Shown: positions 10,264 through 21,082 of the stretch, piece by piece | Layout of the letters: each line of letters starts with the position of its first letter | Position numbering within the stretch: the first letter of the stretch is position 1 | Source of the DNA: Termitomyces sp. T153 | Taxonomy: Eukaryota > Basidiomycota > Agaricomycetes > Agaricales > Lyophyllaceae | NCBI GenBank assembly: GCA_018296165.2 | Contig: JACKQL020000021.1 | Coordinates: forward strand, 496,001-560,000 | Length of the DNA stretch: 64,000 nucleotides | Reading direction: 5' to 3' | The notes under the pieces: model-generated | What the model was told of the DNA's origin: nothing | What the model saw: the letters and a program-made list of their open reading frames with translations, nothing else | The model's database searches: none | Program-made: the position numbers and the translations under genes

Positions 10264-11724
10264 ATGTCCCAAGAGCTGGACGAACAAATATCCCAGTTGA
10301 AAAAATACAAGTGGGTCGACCTACATGGTCTCGTCACTTGTGCGACTCTACATTTATCTACCCCTGAGTCTGATGGCCCTCGCTGTGTTTCTATCTCCCT
10401 TCTCGGTAAGGGTTCCTTCAACACCGCCTACAAATTGGTCTTCAGCAATGATACTGAAGTAGCTGCAAGCATCTCCTGTTATGACAAAGACAACTTCAAT
10501 CCCGAGGCGAAACGTTCTGAAATTTCGACCATGTCATTTGTGCGTGAGTCAGGGCTTTATCCTGACGTCCCCGTACCGAAAGTACTTGCTTTCGATCTTA
10601 CATTCACAAATCCCGCATGTGCACCGTATGTCCTCATGGAAGTCGTTCCTGGAGTGACGGTAGAATTAGAAGACAATAAACCCAACGACGCGGATGCTAC
10701 TTCCATTTCACATGCACGAGAGCTTGCTTTGGTCAAGGCGCTTGCGAATTTGCAGGCATCGCTCTCCAAACCTGTTCCGTTTGACAAAATAGGGAGTATT
10801 GCAACTGATACAGATGGGAAATACGTCGTAGGTCCGCTCATGGAAATGGACCAGGAATGTTGGGATGGCCCATTCGAGTCCATACAGGACTTCTGGCGAC
10901 TCCAATTGCAGGAGGCAATGTTATTTGCCCTAAAAGAGTGGGTTAACATTGAAACGGACAACTTTCCTCGCGACTTGGAAGATTCATGCCAGCCTCCATG
11001 TACCCCTCAATTGTTTGCCGAGCTGTTCCAGCTGCTATCATCGCTCATTCCCCACTTCCAGCCTCCGAAATCATGTCTCCCTCTAGTCCTCCACCATCCT
11101 GACATCGCCTTTCGCAACGTCCTCTTCGACGAGACCTCAGTATCTTCGGACAATCCGAAAATAACGGGTGTCATCGACTGGGGCGGCGCTCAAATCCTTC
11201 CACTCATGTTCACTGCTCGTTATCCAGGAGACCTCATGACCGAACTCCACAGTCCCTTTACGCGTCTTGGAAATCCCAAAGAGTCCTGGCGTACTGTGCC
11301 CTGCGATTGGACTTCGACTGGCGACATCTTAGAGTGGCCGGAAGTGTGGCGTCGCCCTGGAGAGCCTTATGATTTCGGGCCCCGGCTGCGTGGAAAAATT
11401 CGCAGGTTCTACCTGCGTACATATTTTTCTGCGTGCTATGCGGAACAGTTGCATGCTTTGCATGGGGTTGTAGATTTGGCATGTGCGACGATGTTTAAAG
11501 ATGCGCCTTACTATCTGAAGTTTCATGAAGTAATCCGTGGCGGGTGGAAAAGCTGGGCCAGGCATGAAACGTGGATTCGGGAGACGTATTGGAGGTTAAG
11601 AATGAGTGGGCATGGGAACAAAGGCTTAGAAGAGGTTATCATTGGGCCAAACGTATATCGGGAATCTGTGGAAGGTCCATTATGTGATTTAGGAATCCCT
11701 GGGGAATATCCTGTACCTCAATAG
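10264..11724 (+). CDS. APH-family phosphotransferase, tandem copy 1
   Basis: An intronless 486-residue frame starting ATG at 10264. It has the protein-kinase-like fold of fungal aminoglycoside/choline-type phosphotransferases: a glycine-rich loop LLGKGSFNTAYK (46-57), a hinge-like APYVLMEVV (about 120), the catalytic loop HHPDIAFRNVLF with D280 and N285, and the metal-binding IDW with D305. The C-terminal part is alpha-rich with many aromatics. Members usually phosphorylate a small molecule; the substrate cannot be told from sequence and drug resistance should not be assumed. A paralogue lies 2.2 kb downstream on the same strand with strong identity throughout, so this is a tandem duplication. 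All key residues are present and CpG is normal, so it is probably functional. Confidence 0.8.
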   Translation: MSQELDEQISQLKKYKWVDLHGLVTCATLHLSTPESDGPRCVSISLLGKGSFNTAYKLVFSNDTEVAASISCYDKDNFNPEAKRSEISTMSFVRESGLYPDVPVPKVLAFDLTFTNPACAPYVLMEVVPGVTVELEDNKPNDADATSISHARELALVKALANLQASLSKPVPFDKIGSIATDTDGKYVVGPLMEMDQECWDGPFESIQDFWRLQLQEAMLFALKEWVNIETDNFPRDLEDSCQPPCTPQLFAELFQLLSSLIPHFQPPKSCLPLVLHHPDIAFRNVLFDETSVSSDNPKITGVIDWGGAQILPLMFTARYPGDLMTELHSPFTRLGNPKESWRTVPCDWTSTGDILEWPEVWRRPGEPYDFGPRLRGKIRRFYLRTYFSACYAEQLHALHGVVDLACATMFKDAPYYLKFHEVIRGGWKSWARHETWIRETYWRLRMSGHGNKGLEEVIIGPNVYRESVEGPLCDLGIPGEYPVPQ

Positions 11725-13296
11725 GATGTAGGAAATCCAGTTCACCTAGGGTTGGATCATCAAAAACAAAAAAGTGCTATGCAAATCTTCAACTGCGGCC
11801 TTTTTGTCTTCAAATTTTCCGCCCTCAAATTCAAACACAATCTAATGCTGAGTATCTTGATTTTCGAATCATCAGCATAGTACCTTGATATTTGGGGTCA
11901 GTAACGTTTCCTCAGCCTTGCACAAAGGGGTCCTTTGACGGTGTCATACTACATGGTAGTACCCAAGTTGTACTTTATCCTCATTTCTAACAAGCATCGC
12001 ATATACACTCCTTTGTTCATTTTCTCGTCCTACATAATCGTACTGTAATAGTCATTGCTACTGAGCCTCAAGGGCTAACCTTGACATAAACTAAAGTGAC
12101 ATATTACCATCAAACAGGTACCCAGTTCTTTAGCTAAAAATCGATGTGTACAGTATGAGAAGTTCCACTGCCACATTCACTGTGAGAATGCTAGCTAGCT
12201 TCACTGTGGTACAGCAAGGATTGCACCAGACAGTTATGTGTGCATCTTCAGATTGGTGGGATGTATACTTTATCCACACATTCGGGTCCTTCTTTGGGGA
12301 CACGATTGTTAAGAAATCTGCTCCATTGGTGAATACTGGGTCTGGGATGCTCCTGTGTGTGTCCGAGGTCGCTTATTGTCGCCGTGCTAAGGTACCCATT
12401 TCCTGTCACCGAACTGGACCTGAGCCCTGAAACCGTATTGGTAGGTATGTTTTCAAGGTATCCTTTTACATTATTTTTTTGCCTTTTATTCAAGCCCTGC
12501 CACAATTAATTGCAGCAGTTCCAGCGGCTCTTGCCAAGAATATCACAGAGTCCTCGCTTCCCACATCGCGATCTACGAGGTCATGTAGTTTTGACATGCA
12601 TCGAGGTCACGCTTGGAGACTTCAAAGCCCGCTGAATTTGTGTTGACATCAATGAATCCGGTTGGTAGTATGAGCACCACCAGCCTCGTGTGACAGATTG
12701 TCTCCATTGTGGTGGACTGGATAGCTGTACTTCAAAAATCAAGTGTCAAAGGCGTTGGTTGTGACTACATACGCAAAGGTTATAGCCATAGCCACCAGAA
12801 ACAAAGAGAGGGATATCGACAATTGCATCAAACGATCGAGCAGAGGAGTTTGATGGACAAGTAGAAGCGCGAGCTCGTCAATGAGCAGATTTTCTGTCTA
12901 GTATTTAGTATGATCAGTATTCAGCAGTATCTTCAGTATCTTCTGACACCGGAAGTACAACTAACGTAGGTAAGAAAACGAGACGATTCGCTAGACCAGC
13001 TAGTTAATGAATCCTTTCGCATGGGTACATAGTTGTTCGAAGGCAGGCTCAGGCTGTGCAATTGCTGGCGTGTTTAGAGTAAGTATTCTTGGTGGCTGTT
13101 AGTAGATTTGTTACAGCACTGTAACTCCGGCCCTTGATGTCACCGATATGTCGGAAAAGGAGCTGTCCACTGACTGCCATCCAGCACAGCACGTTTTATA
13201 CTGATAACCCCTTCGAATCGGCACCGTCAGTCACCGGGCCATCGAAAACTTTGATTCAGAAACCGTTGTTGTGCATCCAGCGATGACCAGCATACA
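11725..13296. other. spacer between APH copies
   Basis: About 1.6 kb of normal-CpG sequence with no credible gene. It contains small palindromes such as GTTACAG-CA-CTGTAAC at 13110-13125. The short frames at 12146-12505 have no recognisable motif. Together with 13297-13907 this separates the duplicated genes. Confidence 0.4.
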
Positions 13297-13686
13297 TCAA
13301 AAACTACCATTTACGTCGTAAGAGCCAGAGGCCGGTATTCCAAAGGCAACCGATTCTCCTGGCTCTACCTGTATTAAAGGCGTTAAAATGATCTTTATGC
13401 AAATTGGCCCTGGTAGTAACGTTTCATTCAGTGTAGATAAGTATCCTGCATTCTTCTTCATAGCTGCCAGATATGAACTCCGTGGTTTACCCGCGCTACC
13501 TGATACACCTGATATGGGATCTGAGATGTGCCATTTTCCATAACAACAATGGAAATATATCATGGGATTTTTATGAAACGAGGCGACGAAAATCTTTATC
13601 CCTTGTTCTTTCAGCCTTAGGGAAGGTGGATTTGGAGAAGAGTGGAAACAGTCGACGATTGATCTTGTCGCCTGCGCAACGGCCAT
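13297..13686 (-). CDS. hypothetical small protein
   Basis: A 129-residue minus frame with ATG at 13686. I do not recognise it. It has a short basic start and the phrases YFHCCYGKWHISD and GESVAFGIPASGSYDVNG, which look protein-like, and CpG is normal. No signal peptide is obvious. It may be one exon of a longer gene, a decayed gene or chance, since it lies in the spacer between duplicated genes. Confidence 0.25.
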   Translation of the reverse strand: MAVAQATRSIVDCFHSSPNPPSLRLKEQGIKIFVASFHKNPMIYFHCCYGKWHISDPISGVSGSAGKPRSSYLAAMKKNAGYLSTLNETLLPGPICIKIILTPLIQVEPGESVAFGIPASGSYDVNGSF

Positions 13687-13907
13687 GCGAAGATCATTTT
13701 ATGATTAATGACAACTTTGCTGGTTTCAGATGATTGACGGAGGTTGATTATTGTGTTTCTCACGGGCTTCAAGCCAGGCCTCACCCCGATCATTCATTTT
13801 ACCATCTTCATCTAGACCTAACTCAAAAGTAACACATTTGCTCGGTGCTCCTTCTTAGTTGAAACAGCGCTCGATAAGTCATCCAAACGAGACATTGCCA
13901 AGCAAGA

Positions 13908-13963
13908 GTAAGTTGCTGAGTACCTATGAGAATACCGTACTTGACTGACCTCTCAACTGGCAG
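13908..13963 (+). other. probable 5'-UTR intron of APH gene 2
   Basis: Donor GTAAGT at 13908, branch-like CTGAC at 13944-13948, acceptor GGCAG ending at 13963, length 56 nt. The start codon is at 13973. The position relative to the ATG mirrors that of the first gene, indicating that the duplication included the promoter-proximal region. Confidence 0.55.
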
Positions 13964-13972
13964 TATTACCTT

Positions 13973-15457
13973 ATGTCTCCAGAATTGCAAGGACAAATAT
14001 CACGGGTGAAGAAGAAAGAATGGGTAGACCTGCAAGGTCTCGTCAGCTGCGCAATCACTCACCTCGCCACCTCACCAGAATCCTTCGGGCTGAGCTGTGC
14101 TTCCATCTCTCTTCTTGGCCGGGGATCCTACAACACCGTCTACAAACTAGTATTCAGTGATGGCACTCAATTGGCCGCTAGTCTTTCCAACCTTGACGAA
14201 GAAACATTTGATCCTGAGGCGAAGCGCTCTGAGATCGAAACCATGAAGTTCGTGCGCGAATCCGGGCTCTATTCAGACATCACTGTTCCGGAGATATTCG
14301 CTTGGGATACAACCTTTACAAATCCCGCCTGTGCTCCCTATGTTCTAATGGAATTTATTTCCGGACGCGCGCTGGCACATGACCTGAATGACCTCTCCCG
14401 AACTCAACAAATTTCCTATGTTAAATCACTCGCAAGGTTACAAGCATGTCTCTCCAGGCCTGTTCCATTCGATAAAATAGGAAGCATTACAAGTGGTGAT
14501 GAACAGCGTGTTGTCGGCCCGCTCATGACATTGACACAAAAGTGTTTGGGCGGTCCGTATAAGTCCATGGAGGATCTATGGCGAGCTCAGTTAGAAAAAC
14601 AGATATTGCGTGCCCTTCAAGAGTGGTGCAGTGCTCAAACGGATTTCCTTAATCCTCACCTTGAGCCACAGTGCACCCCACAAATGTTTGCTGAACTCTT
14701 CCAGCTTTTGTCCTCGCTTATTCCCCACTTCCAACCGCCAAAGTCTTACTTGCCTCTCGTTCTTCACCATCCTGATATTGCGCTGCGAAATATCCTCTTC
14801 GATGAATCGTCAATCTCTTCAGGTGATTTAAAAATAGCAGCTCTGATTGACTGGGGTGGCGCACAGATCCTTCCCCTCATGTTCACCGCCAAGTACCCAG
14901 ATGATCTTCGAACCACAGGCGAATACCCTTTTGAACAACCTGGTTGGGAGTATAACGAAGACTGGGATACCGTACCCTGTGATTGGACCTCTACTGGAGA
15001 TCCTTCTCAGTGGCCCAGAGCCTTTGGTCCAGGAAACAAACGCATAGACTTTGCCCCCCGTGTACATGCAGTCGTAAGCAAGTTTTACCTTCGCACGTAC
15101 TTTAACGCCTGCTATGCGGAAAATTTACACGCACTGGATGCAGACGTGGATTTGGCGCGCGCAACCCTATTTAGGGACGCGACCTACTATATGAAGTTCC
15201 ATGAGGTGGTGTGTGGTGATTGGAAGAGCTGGGTTCGCCACAAGACATGGATTCGGGAGACATATTGGCGGCTGCGTGTAGCAGGACATAGGGCCAGAGG
15301 ATCGCAAGAGCTCATCATTGGTCCAAACATGTATCGGGAAAATGTAGAGGAACCAGTACGCGACTTAGGTATCTCTGGAGAATACCCGGTAATTGTGGAA
15401 TATGAGCTTGACCCAGTGACCTTGCAGTTTGTACCCAAAGGAAGTGTTCTAGTTTAA
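13973..15457 (+). CDS. APH-family phosphotransferase, tandem copy 2
   Basis: An intronless 494-residue frame, ATG at 13973, closely related along its full length to the gene at 10264. It keeps the glycine-rich loop (LLGRGSYNTVYK), the catalytic HHPDIALRNILF with D268 and N273, and the IDW metal site with D293. It differs by a shorter loop after the hinge and a longer C-terminus (about 15 extra residues ending PKGSVLV). Both copies lack lesions, so both may be active and could have diverged in substrate or expression. The natural substrate is unknown. The flank beyond the stop turns into transposon relics from about 16.2 kb. Confidence 0.8.
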   Translation: MSPELQGQISRVKKKEWVDLQGLVSCAITHLATSPESFGLSCASISLLGRGSYNTVYKLVFSDGTQLAASLSNLDEETFDPEAKRSEIETMKFVRESGLYSDITVPEIFAWDTTFTNPACAPYVLMEFISGRALAHDLNDLSRTQQISYVKSLARLQACLSRPVPFDKIGSITSGDEQRVVGPLMTLTQKCLGGPYKSMEDLWRAQLEKQILRALQEWCSAQTDFLNPHLEPQCTPQMFAELFQLLSSLIPHFQPPKSYLPLVLHHPDIALRNILFDESSISSGDLKIAALIDWGGAQILPLMFTAKYPDDLRTTGEYPFEQPGWEYNEDWDTVPCDWTSTGDPSQWPRAFGPGNKRIDFAPRVHAVVSKFYLRTYFNACYAENLHALDADVDLARATLFRDATYYMKFHEVVCGDWKSWVRHKTWIRETYWRLRVAGHRARGSQELIIGPNMYRENVEEPVRDLGISGEYPVIVEYELDPVTLQFVPKGSVLV

Positions 15458-16189
15458 TATCAGAAGGTAGATAGCTTATTTGTCTTGGGTAGATCCACAT
15501 TGACATGAGCAAGCCGTTTGTCTCGACTATCGTGCATCGTTAAGTATGTATATATGTTGGTAGAGAAGACAAATACAGGGTATACGGGTCGTCCATTGAT
15601 GACAGAAGACTATTCTAATTTTTCTTTTCTTTGACTTTTATTGCTTCATTCCTGACTAGTCAGGGGAGAGAGACGACAACTGGATGACCTTCAAGCTGAC
15701 GACGACAAGTGCTCGAGCTTACACCCTGCAATCCTTTTTTGGCTTACAGAAGGCTTCAAGTTCAGTTCGGTCGGAGGTGCACAAGTAACGAGCAAATTAT
15801 CGTTACTCGCTGTGGCCTCATTATTGGTCGCAAGACATTTTATGAAGCTGAAGACATCGGCTCCGCAGTTGTGAGTTGTGCTTTCTTTGTATCATATCGA
15901 TTGACATTGTCCAGGAAATGACCAAGTGAACCTTCCACAAAGACCACCTTTATGATCCAGGAGATTCAAGCTGATGAGGTTGTTCACAAGGGAGTGAAAC
16001 AATTCATGCAGATTGCATAGGAGAGCATGGCCAGTGCCCACAATGCAATTATTGAAGCCAGAGTCTGAATGATTCTGCATGTTAATAAACACTAATGGAG
16101 AGAGCCTGAGTTAAATAAGGATATGCTTGTGTACTTATTGATTGTAAAAGTTGAACTTTCTGAAAGGCAGAGCAAGTAGACTGTCCTAA
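15458..16189. other. 3' flank of APH gene 2, no gene seen
   Basis: Composition changes from normal CpG to CpG-poor at about 15.9 kb. Weak open frames (15709-15921 plus, 15892-16092 minus) have no recognisable motif. This is the transition from the host island into the repeat block. Confidence 0.4.
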
Positions 16190-16696
16190 GTTTATTGGAC
16201 CCTACCATATTCTGGAGGCATTTTATGAGTCATTGGACCATGTTGCTGAATTGCTTGCAGCTCTAATGGATCAGCAAATAATACCCAAGTTTCATCTGTC
16301 ACTGTTGTGACCATATTGCACAAATGATGATCCTCTGTCCCCAGAGCCAGTCTAGACCCATATGACTTTGGTATGAATGATGGCCAGGAGTGGTTTGTCA
16401 ATGGCCTTCTGGTCCATCAATGGGGGCTGGAGGGGCACTGGAATCTGTGTTGCAGTGGATGGCATGGCAAGGCAAAGTCAGTAGCCCAAGCATGTACATA
16501 CCAATGATGAGGGCAATGGCTCATCTGAACCTCACCCTTGGTCCAATTGATCTTGGGATTATGCTTACAGAGCAGGTGAAACCCAAAATCATATCTTGCC
16601 TCCTTAAGCTCATGATGGCAAAGATGCATTCTGAGTGGGTCTGAACCAGATCCACAACAGAATTGGAGCCTGCTTCATTGAGCATGCCATCAATGT
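16190..16696 (-). pseudogene. gypsy protease-region relic
   Basis: Minus-strand fragments match the region after the protease active site of the chromoviruses nearby: a DMILGFT-like phrase, then a shifted copy of the NPEIDWTKGEV block. A phrase at 16670-16700 aligns with the protease segment of element B at about 21.99 kb. Several frames are mixed. The 3' LTR of element B is inserted at its right edge (16697). Confidence 0.5.
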
Positions 16697-17157
16697 TGTA
16701 GAAAGAAATGGAGGAAGCTATGGGTCAATCACACAGCTGACAGGGGGAGATCTGGCAGAGGGAAATCCAAAGTCTATTCAATACTGTACAGTGTCTAGAG
16801 GCCATGACTACCCACCTGGCAGAGGGACATCCAAAGAGAACAAGTTTGAGGAACTACTTAGGCCAGGTGTGATGCTTCAGAGGCTCCAGAAGCATGGCAA
16901 ACAACTGTAACAGCACAACAGAAAAACTTGAACCCCAAAAATGGCAATTCAATCCAGAGTCCAATCAATCCAGAAATGGAAATTTATTGCAAATAGCCTC
17001 AATCTCCAGCCTCAGGGCATGTGACTATGTGACCATGTGATGTTAGATAGATCTTGGTCTAAAGTACTTGTCTTCAGAAAATGGGAGGGTGAGAATGAGA
17101 GGCCAGCTCAGAATAAAGAAAACAAGAATGGGGTCCAGTATGGGCAGTCTCCTGACA
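16697..17157 (-). repeat. 3' LTR of element B
   Basis: On the plus strand this runs from TGTAGAAAG at 16697 to CTCCTGACA at 17157, so it begins TGTCAGGAGA on the minus strand. It shares the CACACARCTG, GATCCAAAG and AGAGAACAAG blocks with the LTRs at 30574, 32819 and 39039. The length of 461 bp marks a subfamily distinct from the 305-bp LTRs of element A. Confidence 0.7.
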
Positions 17158-17183
17158 TCACCCCTCTTCTAGCATGTGGCATC

Positions 17184-18102
17184 TGTCAGGTTCCACTGAC
17201 AATGGGGGCTCAGCTACACTGGCGAGTCCTTACTAGGCGGACGCGATGTCCTGCGCTTATAACCAAGCATCCGGTATTGACGTGGAGGGACTTGCGAGGG
17301 GGAGCTAGGGGTGTCTAAGACCAAGTATACTCGTCGTTGAACCTGGACGGGTGCCAGAGCAAGTTCGTGGGCGTGCAATTAGAATGTGGGGTAAGTGGAG
17401 GCTTTGCGGATGATGGGGGCGGAGCTGGAGGTTTGACGGGAGATTGCCAAGACGTGAGGTGTTCCTGGGCCAAGCGGGAGTGAGGTCCAGGGTTGTTGTA
17501 GGAATGTTCGGGTCGTAGCATGCACGCGGAGTTCGTACTGTCATTGGAGATGAAAGGAACTTAGGAAGACAAAGGAACTATACATGGTTGAGACAAGGCG
17601 GAGACAAGGCGAGACAAGACAGAGAACAGAGATAGATTTGAAACTAAAAATAGAGATAGGGACAAGACAAAAGACAAGACATAGGAAACCGGTAAATGCA
17701 ATATCAAGACTAAAGTACTAGGGGTTCTTCTATGACTTATATACCTACTACTGGGTGGCTCCGGAGGGCAGAGGATATGGCGGCGGCTTGACAGAACTGC
17801 GTGGAGTTGATGGTTGTCGGGTGCAATCTTGGAACAGGCTGCAGTGACATTCTGATGGGATCAGTTGGAAAGCGGATCGTTCTGGGGTCGGGGAAAGCCT
17901 TGGGAGTCCAGGGGAATTCAGGGGATGCATCAACTGCTGTGGAGAAGGTGTCAGAGTTGATCAAGGAGCTGTTGGGGTCTGCCAAAGAAGTGTCAGAGTT
18001 GCCCAAAGTGGGCGCAGAGGGTGGGCAAGGGTTGGAGAGTTTGGTGGAGCATTGAAGGGGGGGCTGGGGGCGGTGTTGAGGTCTAGGGAGCGGGTTGTGA
18101 CA
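17184..18102 (-). mobile_element. solo LTR, family 2, young CpG-rich copy
   Basis: On the plus strand it starts TGTCAGGTTC at 17184 and ends GGTTGTGACA at 18102 (919 bp), flanked by a perfect 5-bp duplication GCATC (17179-17183 and 18103-18107). It is inserted between the purine tract and the chromodomain of element B. Unlike its relatives at 27609, 31794, 41238 and 47712 it is full of CpG: its first 120 bases contain eight, and the matching parts of the others contain none. This marks it as the most recent insertion here. Sense orientation is inferred as minus from element C. Confidence 0.85.
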
Positions 18103-18170
18103 GCATCTCAAAGTATGGGGTAGGAGAAGTTGTGGATTGCTTGGTCAGCTGCTGAGACTGGGTAGATGCC

Positions 18171-18485
18171 TCAGATGGCTTTTAGTGCTCCAAGGTCCCT
18201 GTGATAAAAGTCATGGACAAAAGCTGATGCCCATACATTTGTCTGCGGTTCCCAAGAGATGTCCTCAACACCATATCCTTTCCCCTTCATCTTGAACTGC
18301 AACTTTTCCTGGAACACCCTGCTATTCAGATTTTTCTCCACCTTGTCCTCCTCCTCATCATTAACTGGGATTGGTAGTGGTGGTGGTTTTGGGTGACAAC
18401 CAGGGATGAGGTCTTCTGAAGCTGAGAACAGCTTGACAACATTAAAGACTGGTTGCAGCTGGTGCAGGCCCACAGGGAGTTTCAA
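18171..18485 (-). pseudogene. element B chromodomain / integrase tail
   Basis: The 104-residue minus frame begins LPVGLHQLQPVFNVVKLF, the conserved end of chromovirus integrases. It then has an acidic linker and a chromodomain-like segment (VEKNLNSRVFQEKLQFKMKGKGYG...ISWEPQTNV). Chromodomains direct such elements to histone marks. It is separated from the rest of the integrase by stops. Confidence 0.75.
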
Positions 18486-19345
18486 TCAATAAGCTAATTG
18501 ATACTATGCCATGTCATTTTTGCTTTCACCAATGCTACCTTTGCCTCCTTCTGTGCCTTCTTCATTCTGCCCACAAACTCATTTACTGAAATTACTCTCT
18601 AAAGGTTGTGCTTGAGGTTCAAAACTTATGTAAGGGTATTGTCCAGTGTTCAGGAAGAATGGAGTCATCTGAATGGAAGAATGAACATGGTTGTTGTACT
18701 GGAACTCAGCATCTGGCAGAGCTCATCCCAATCATCCTGCTCCTCATTACAAAATAGGCAAAGATACTGTTCCAGTTCCTGGATAACATGCTCCATCTGT
18801 CCATCTGACTGAGGGTGATAGGCTTTGGTTATATGGAACTGCACCCCAAGCATGTAATACAGCTCTTGACTGAATTCTGCCACAAACTGCAGGCCTCAGT
18901 TGGAGACATACTCATCAGATAGACCATGGAGCTTCCAAACAGTATTCCAGTACAGGTTGGCAGTAGAGCAGGTGGTGGGAGTGGGGATGAAGTGAGTTTG
19001 CTTCCTATAAAGAATTACCACCACTATAGCTGCGTCATACCCATGAGCATTGGAAAGTTCAATAATGAAATCCACTGAAACAGCACTCCAGCAGGCAGCT
19101 GGGATGGAAAGAGAGTGGAGTTGACCCATGAGTGGCTGACAGTGAGATTTGGTGCAGAGGTAGAGATTACAGGTGCTAGTGTAGGTGCCTTTGTACCAGG
19201 ACATCTGAGGCCACCAATAGTTCTGGGACACCAGCTCCAGGGTCTTCCACCTATAGGGATGCCCTGCCGCTTTGGAGTCATAGTGCTGTTCCACAATATG
19301 CCAACAAAGTTCTGATATGTTAGGCATGTAGATGCATCCTCAGAA
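18486..19345 (-). pseudogene. element B integrase, broken
   Basis: Fragments on the minus strand include the zinc-binding region (ELCWHIVEQHYDS..., WWPQMSWYKGTYTSTCNLYLCTK), the first catalytic block (VSVDFIIELSNAHGYDA) and the third block (YHPQSDGQMEHVIQELEQYL). Several frameshifts and a stop near the second Asp block (SN*GLQFVAEF) make it inactive. Confidence 0.75.
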
Positions 19346-19349
19346 TGTC

Positions 19350-20010
19350 AGAAGTCCATCCTAGAGGCTCTACTCATCTGCATGTACTGATTTCACTCCA
19401 CTATCACATTGAGCTTGAAGTGCCTGGGTAGCATGAGCCACAGCATCCTCCTGCACATCCTCCCAGTTTCCTTGTTGGATATCCTTGAGGATGTTTCCCT
19501 TGTCCCTTTGGACTACAATCCCTTCTAGAGCATGGATAGCAAAAAGGTCAGGTGTAAGGAGTAGAATGTTGTCATTATTGCCTGCTCCTGTGCCATGATA
19601 GGCTCTTTTGGACAGAGCATCTGGTTTGCCCATGTTCCATCTGAGTTTTCAATGCAGCAAGAAGTCAAAGTTGGCCAAATACAAACACCATCAAGCTTGG
19701 CATCAATTGAGCTTCTTTGCCATATGGAAGTACTCAAGATTCTTGTGGTCTGTCCAAACCTCCAACTTATGCTGTGCACCCTCAATGAAATGCTGCCATT
19801 TTTCAGAGAGCCAAATAATGGCAAGCATCTCTTTGTCATGGATCTTATAGTTCTGTTTTACTGCATTGATGCTTTTGGAGTAGAAGGCTACATAATGCCA
19901 CTTATCCTCCTTTTACTGCTGGGAGAGGACCACTCCTATGGAAAAGTCAGAGCTATCAGCTTCAATAGAAGGGGGAGCTGATGATGGGAATAAGATGACT
20001 GGTTTAAAAG
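19350..20010 (-). pseudogene. element B RNase H region
   Basis: The minus frames contain the end of RNase H and the tether (MGKPDALSKRAYHGTGAG) and pieces of its core (YSKSINAVK..., KHKLEVWTDHKNLEYF-like phrases in shifted frames). The usual order relative to RT and integrase is kept. Multiple frameshifts are present. Confidence 0.65.
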
Positions 20011-21012
20011 TAACAGCTTGCTTGAGGGCATCAAAGGCAGCTTGCTGCAAGGACTCCAATTGCTATGCTGTGTCCTTGATAGTGAGGTTAAAAAGAAAGC
20101 ATGCATGGTGAGAAAAATCCTGAACAAACCTTCTGTAGAGGTTGACAAAGCCCAAAAAGGCTTGGACTTCTTCCTTCTTCTTTGGCTCTAGCTACCTCTG
20201 CTACACTTGCCACCTTGAGTGGATCTATCTCAGCCATTCCATGGTAAGATGATCAGGCCTAGGTACTCAACCTGAGTCTGCTCAAACTTGTACTTCTCAG
20301 GCTCAGAGTAGAGCTAGTGTTGATGGCAGCATTTCAAGTCAATGTGTGTGATCCAAGAATGTTCCTCCAAGGTCTTGGGTGTAGATAAGAATGTCATCAA
20401 GATAAATACAAACAGCATTTGCAACCAGATCATGGAAGACATTGTTTATCATTGTTTCAAAGGTGGCAGGGCTATTAGTGAAGCCAAAGAACATTACCAG
20501 AGGTTCAAAGAGTTCACAATTGGTTTGAAACACTGCCTTCCACTCATTACCTTTCTTGATGCACACATTGTTGTAGCCCCAATGAACATCCAACTTGGTG
20601 AAGTAGTGTGCACCTCAGAGGTTGTTGACCAGTTCTGAGATGAGTGGCAAGGGGTAGCAGTTCTTTGCTGTCATTACATTCAAGACTTGATAGTCCTGAA
20701 CCAAATAAAGAGACCCATCTTTCTTCTTGATGAAAAAGACTGGGGAAGCCATTGGGGACTTGGAGGGTTGTAGCCAGCCAGAGCTAAGGTTCTCCTGCAG
20801 GAACACATCCAGCTTATCCTGCTCACAAGGTGTAAGTGGATAGAATAGACTTGGCAGCTGGAGGGTTCCGTACTAGGCAGCAGCTCAATTGCATGATCCC
20901 ATTGCTTGTGCTCTTGGAGAAAATCAAATGATGACTTAGAAAATCCATCCTCAAAGTAATGGAGGTAATGAGGAACTGTGCTACAAAAGAGTTTGGGCTG
21001 AGAGTTTGCCAC
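20011..21012 (-). pseudogene. element B reverse transcriptase
   Basis: Minus-strand frames 20339-20593 and 20615-21012 carry chromovirus RT blocks: [48 protein letters not shown] and the active-site box CIYLDDILIY. The YLDD motif is intact here, unlike in elements A, A' and C, because its codons are GAT GAC with no CpG between them. Frameshifts elsewhere still break the gene. Confidence 0.8.
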
Positions 21013-21082
21013 AAATGCCTTTGCCAGTTATTGAGAAGTTGTCTGACTAGTCTGGATCCCCACCACTTTAGGAGGGGAAGGA

